This document shows positions 5,916 through 8,344 of a DNA stretch of 8,344 bases, piece by piece; positions within the stretch are counted from its first letter, which is position 1; each line of letters begins with the position of its first letter. The stretch covers positions 1-8,344 of the forward strand of contig DAOSQO010000119.1 in the NCBI GenBank assembly GCA_035375865.1, written 5' to 3'. This DNA is from BRH-c25 sp029553855. Its GTDB lineage: Bacteria; Bacillota; Clostridia; Lutisporales; Lutisporaceae. Below the pieces are notes generated by a model. That model saw only the letters and a list, made by a program, of their open reading frames with translations. It made no database searches and had not been told where the DNA came from. The position numbers and the translations under genes were made by a program.

Positions 5916-7939
5916 AAACAAGGAACAAAATATTTGCAATGCTTCTGTGCCTGTGCATGGCGGTCACATTGCTGCCGGCAACGGCGGTGGCAGCGAACAC
6001 GGGCGATAAGCCCCGCGATATCACCTTTGAACTTGCGATGGCATCCGACCTGAAAGGACTCGGTCTATTTGAGGGTGTCGGAACAAACTCGGACGGAAGT
6101 ACGAACTTCGAACTAAAGCGCGTTCCTTCAAGGCTTGAAGCGCTGGTCATGCTGCTTCGCCTCCTTGGAAAAGGTTCGGAGGCAAAGGTATATTCCGGCG
6201 CATGTCCGTTTATCGACGTACCCAGCTGGGGACAGCCCTATGTGGCATATGCTTATGACAACGGACTGACCAATGGCATCTCGCAAACAAAGTTCGGTAT
6301 GGGCGAAGCTTCCTGTGCGATGTATCTGACATTCGTGCTGCGTGCACTAGGCTATTCCGATGCGGGCGGCGCAGACTTCACATGGAATGACCCTTTCACT
6401 CTGGCAGCGAACAAAAAAATAATGCCGGAGGGCGTGGATACAAAGGAGTTCTGGCGGGCGGACGTCGTCGCTGTCTCCTACGCAGCTCTCTATGCGGCGA
6501 AAAAGGGCGGAACGCAGACTCTCTCTGAAAGCCTTGTGGTGCAGGGAGTGTTCACCTCCGCGCAGTTTGATGAGATCACTGACGAGCGCCTGCTGCTCGC
6601 GCATACGATACCCGAGCTGCGGCTCGAGGGCGACTGGCCCTGTCCGAAGGAACTGCTGCTGAAGAAATGGGCAGAAACATACCCTTATTACTGCCGGTAT
6701 CACGGTCTTCCGACCAAGATACTGACCGAGGGTGTCACGTGGAAATGGGACGGCGGCGTACACGGCTCGGACTATGTGGAATACGATGCCGCGACAAACT
6801 CGGTACTCATGAACCGTGTGAATCAGAGCCGTTATTTCAGCGACGATTTTCATTATGACTATGAGGATCTCTTCCTGCAGTGTATGCACGAGACCTCGCA
6901 CCTCTTCTGGCAGGCGGGCAGCGAGAACATCATGACCGGCTTCGGCCAGTGGGCGTGGGAGGCGACGGCGCTTGTGGCAGAGAGCATGTTTTTCGCCGAG
7001 CGTTACAATGACTATAACCACTCTAATATCCGCCGCTTCGACTGCACCGAATTCTGCGGCTGGGATGCTGTCAACGGTGTTTTCAGCGATTCCTGTAAGT
7101 ATGACCGAACCATAGCCAACGGCTCGGCCACGGATACCTTCATTTATCTGTGCAGCGTGCTTTCTGACGAGGGAGAGTGGAACTACTTTACAAAGGTCAA
7201 CGGGCTGCGTATTCAGCTCTTTGAGAAGACCGGCGAGCTGAAGGTCACACTCGACAAGTACGCCGCATTGCTTGACGGGGCGGCGGAGGGCAGAACGATC
7301 GATGGCATGAAGCCCTCGGATTGGTTCCGCGCACGTGCTGTCTCCAATACCGACGGCGCGGTCGGTGATTACTTAATCACGTACCCTTTTCGCTCCATCG
7401 ATAACTCCGCTGCCGTGTCCTTCGCCTGCTGGAACAGATATGTCGACGGGCAGGGGGACAAGCGGGAGAAGGCCTACGCAAACCAGAGCATCGAGTTCAA
7501 GGCATTTACCCCCTCAGGGGCGCTCGTCGGCAGTGAGACGGTACAGACAGATGATTGCGGCATCGGCGGAACCGAGCTTAAGCTCTCTCCTGGCATACCC
7601 GACAATACAGCTATAAAGGTCACGGCCACGACGACCATCGGCGGCAAGACCGTGACAGCCAGCACCTATACGATCTATGACCAGTTCTGGGTCAAGCCCG
7701 ACGTCAAGGAGCAGATGTACCTCATACTCCTCGATGCGGACGGCAATATCGTCACCGATGTAAAGGCGGCGGACGTGAAGGTCACGGGTTCGAAGTCCGT
7801 CGATACCTCGGCGCTTTCCGGCGGCGTGCTGGTTCTGACCGTCGCGACCGGCGACACCGCTAATATCAGCATCGGCGGCAGCACGTTCACGCTCTCCCAG
7901 CCCATCGGCGTGCGCGTCGTGCCGGTCACAGTCCGGTAA
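5912..7939 (+). CDS. Secreted SLH-like protein with HExxH...E zinc metallopeptidase motif
   Basis: The 675-residue product starts with a clear Sec signal peptide (basic MKTRNK, hydrophobic core, likely cut after AVAA near residue 28). Residues about 55-165 resemble S-layer homology repeats, with RVPSRLEALVMLLRLLG and later CPFIDVPSWGQPYVAYAYDN followed by GLTNG. Such repeats usually bind cell-wall polymers. The middle carries HETSH (His326, Glu327, His330) and, 20 residues after His330, Glu350 in WAWEATALVAE. This is the gluzincin layout, with two His and one Glu as zinc ligands and Glu327 as catalytic base. Residues about 480-675 are Thr/Val/Gly-rich and look like beta-sandwich repeats; no LPXTG anchor is seen. 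AGGAGG (5899-5904) lies 7 bases before ATG. I infer a wall-attached extracellular protease, substrate unknown. It matches no named peptidase family that I can identify, so activity is unproven. GC is distinctly higher than in rnr. Confidence 0.82.
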   Translation: MKTRNKIFAMLLCLCMAVTLLPATAVAANTGDKPRDITFELAMASDLKGLGLFEGVGTNSDGSTNFELKRVPSRLEALVMLLRLLGKGSEAKVYSGACPFIDVPSWGQPYVAYAYDNGLTNGISQTKFGMGEASCAMYLTFVLRALGYSDAGGADFTWNDPFTLAANKKIMPEGVDTKEFWRADVVAVSYAALYAAKKGGTQTLSESLVVQGVFTSAQFDEITDERLLLAHTIPELRLEGDWPCPKELLLKKWAETYPYYCRYHGLPTKILTEGVTWKWDGGVHGSDYVEYDAATNSVLMNRVNQSRYFSDDFHYDYEDLFLQCMHETSHLFWQAGSENIMTGFGQWAWEATALVAESMFFAERYNDYNHSNIRRFDCTEFCGWDAVNGVFSDSCKYDRTIANGSATDTFIYLCSVLSDEGEWNYFTKVNGLRIQLFEKTGELKVTLDKYAALLDGAAEGRTIDGMKPSDWFRARAVSNTDGAVGDYLITYPFRSIDNSAAVSFACWNRYVDGQGDKREKAYANQSIEFKAFTPSGALVGSETVQTDDCGIGGTELKLSPGIPDNTAIKVTATTTIGGKTVTASTYTIYDQFWVKPDVKEQMYLILLDADGNIVTDVKAADVKVTGSKSVDTSALSGGVLVLTVATGDTANISIGGSTFTLSQPIGVRVVPVTVR

Positions 7940-7981
7940 CGCTGCAGGAGTAAAACTGCTTAAGTACGAAAAGAAGAAGTT

Positions 7982-8083
7982 ATGAAACTGGAATAATTTC
8001 TTGCATTACTGCTTTGCCTGTGCATGCCGGTTATGCTGTTGTCGATGACGGCACTGGCGCAGTGCGATGCGGCGGTAAAGTAA
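7982..8083 (+). pseudogene. Broken second copy of the secreted-protein signal peptide
   Basis: ATG 7982 starts a frame reading MKLE, a stop, then FLALLLCLCMPVMLLSMTAL followed by AQ, ending in TAA at 8081-8083. It parallels the signal peptide of the 5912 gene, sharing the LCLCM core and the LL..TA.A end. The upstream DNA also keeps related pieces: GCTGCAGGAG (7941-7950) recalls the ribosome-binding site of the 5604 gene, and CTTAAG followed by GAAAAGAA recalls that of the 5912 gene. The TAA at codon 5 and the early end show that it is dead. It is best read as the relic of a paralogue whose body was deleted. Confidence 0.6.
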
Positions 8084-8096
8084 ATATCGGCAAAAT

Positions 8097-8129
8097 GCCC
8101 CTTCATGCGCATTATCTGCATGAAGGGGC
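8097..8129. terminator. Perfect hairpin, near-copy of the one at 3959-3989
   Basis: GCCCCTTCATGC (8097-8108) pairs perfectly with GCATGAAGGGGC (8118-8129) around a 9-base loop. No T-run follows on the plus strand. On the minus strand ATTTTG follows, so it would work better as a leftward terminator. It is identical to the 3959-3990 element at 28 of 32 aligned positions. It may still limit transcription leaving the 5604-7939 operon. Confidence 0.55.
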
Positions 8130-8165
8130 CGCTGACGATGAGGATGATATGATGTTTGTATTTGA

Positions 8166-8291
8166 AAAGGTTATAATGAAATAAAAGAAGTGGAGCATCA
8201 ACGCTCCGACAATATTATCGCCATTGGCTGGAGAGATATGGGCGACCTTAAGCTAATTGAAGGCAATCGCGATGCGTTTAAAGATCAGTAG
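8166..8291 (+). pseudogene. Fragment resembling a McrB-type restriction protein segment
   Basis: After a TGA at 8163-8165 a 41-codon frame runs to TAG at 8289-8291. It includes SDNIIAIGWRDMGDLKLIEG. The phrase IIAIGW..(L/M)GDL is, from memory, a hallmark of a domain found in McrB-like and related predicted restriction endonucleases. There is no good start or ribosome-binding site and nothing of the ATPase part, so this is probably a relic. The match rests on one short motif. Confidence 0.4.
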
Positions 8292-8304
8292 GTTAAGTGC
8301 CAGT

Positions 8305-8320
8305 CTGTCAACCTGTCAAC
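8305..8320. repeat. Tandem 8-bp repeat CTGTCAAC x2
   Basis: Two adjacent copies of CTGTCAAC lie downstream of the fragment. On the minus strand they give two TTGACA hexamers 8 bp apart, which could act as -35 elements, but no clear -10 follows. Confidence 0.35.
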
Positions 8321-8344
8321 TTATTAGTATGAAATCATAGAAGA

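Larger units (their letters stand above)
7940..8344. other. Decayed region to the window end
   Basis: No intact gene is visible. The region holds a broken signal-peptide remnant (7982-8083), a perfect 12-bp hairpin (8097-8129), a restriction-protein-like fragment (8166-8291) and tandem 8-mers (8305-8320). Confidence 0.6.

Noticed and set aside
6347..7021. Antisense open frame of 224 codons inside the secreted-protein gene
   Set aside because: Long antisense frames are expected in GC-rich coding DNA; the plus-strand frame has a signal peptide, SLH-like repeats and a zinc motif.
8172..8177. TATAAT at the right end as a promoter
   Set aside because: No acceptable -35 lies 16-18 bp upstream and no intact gene follows.

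Overview
The left third of the window (1-3473) is a conserved Clostridia-type (low-GC Firmicutes) block in the order est-rnr-smpB-ssrA. It holds the end of a carboxylesterase, a complete RNase R, SmpB, and a complete one-piece tmRNA with encoded CCA and a strong intrinsic terminator. SmpB and tmRNA act together in trans-translation, and RNase R is the exonuclease that commonly degrades the faulty mRNAs released by it. A consensus sigma-A promoter lies just before smpB, so smpB(-ssrA) can be transcribed apart from est-rnr. Between smpB and ssrA there is a small cluster of repeats.

From 3474 to 4053 there is no convincing gene. The stretch holds a weak hairpin, two near-identical 16-mers plus a degenerate third copy about 20 bp apart (resembling an IS21-type transposon end), a 52-codon open frame of unknown status, and an intrinsic terminator for the minus-strand gene to the right.

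From 4054 to 7939 the DNA is visibly richer in GC (hand counts: 22/60 in 1261-1320 inside rnr, 40/60 in 7261-7320) and has an accessory look. A minus-strand gene encodes a 12-segment MFS-like membrane protein with a C-terminal LuxR DNA-binding domain. Divergent from it across about 200 bp are two genes with a 4-bp start/stop overlap. The first is a 103-residue cytoplasmic protein of unknown function. The second is a 675-residue secreted protein with a signal peptide, an SLH-like N-terminal region and a HExxH...E zinc-peptidase motif. My best reading is a membrane-bound one-component regulator controlling a cell-surface metalloprotease-like protein. This is inference from layout.

From 7940 to 8344 the sequence is decayed. 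It contains a broken second copy of the secreted-protein start (signal peptide with a stop at codon 5), a second copy of the hairpin that ends the regulator gene, and a short fragment resembling a piece of McrB-type restriction proteins. Related hairpins on both sides and remnants of a paralogue suggest that this cassette was gained, duplicated and partly deleted downstream of ssrA, a common integration site for islands. No integrase and no copy of the ssrA 3' end is visible here, so the mechanism is not shown.
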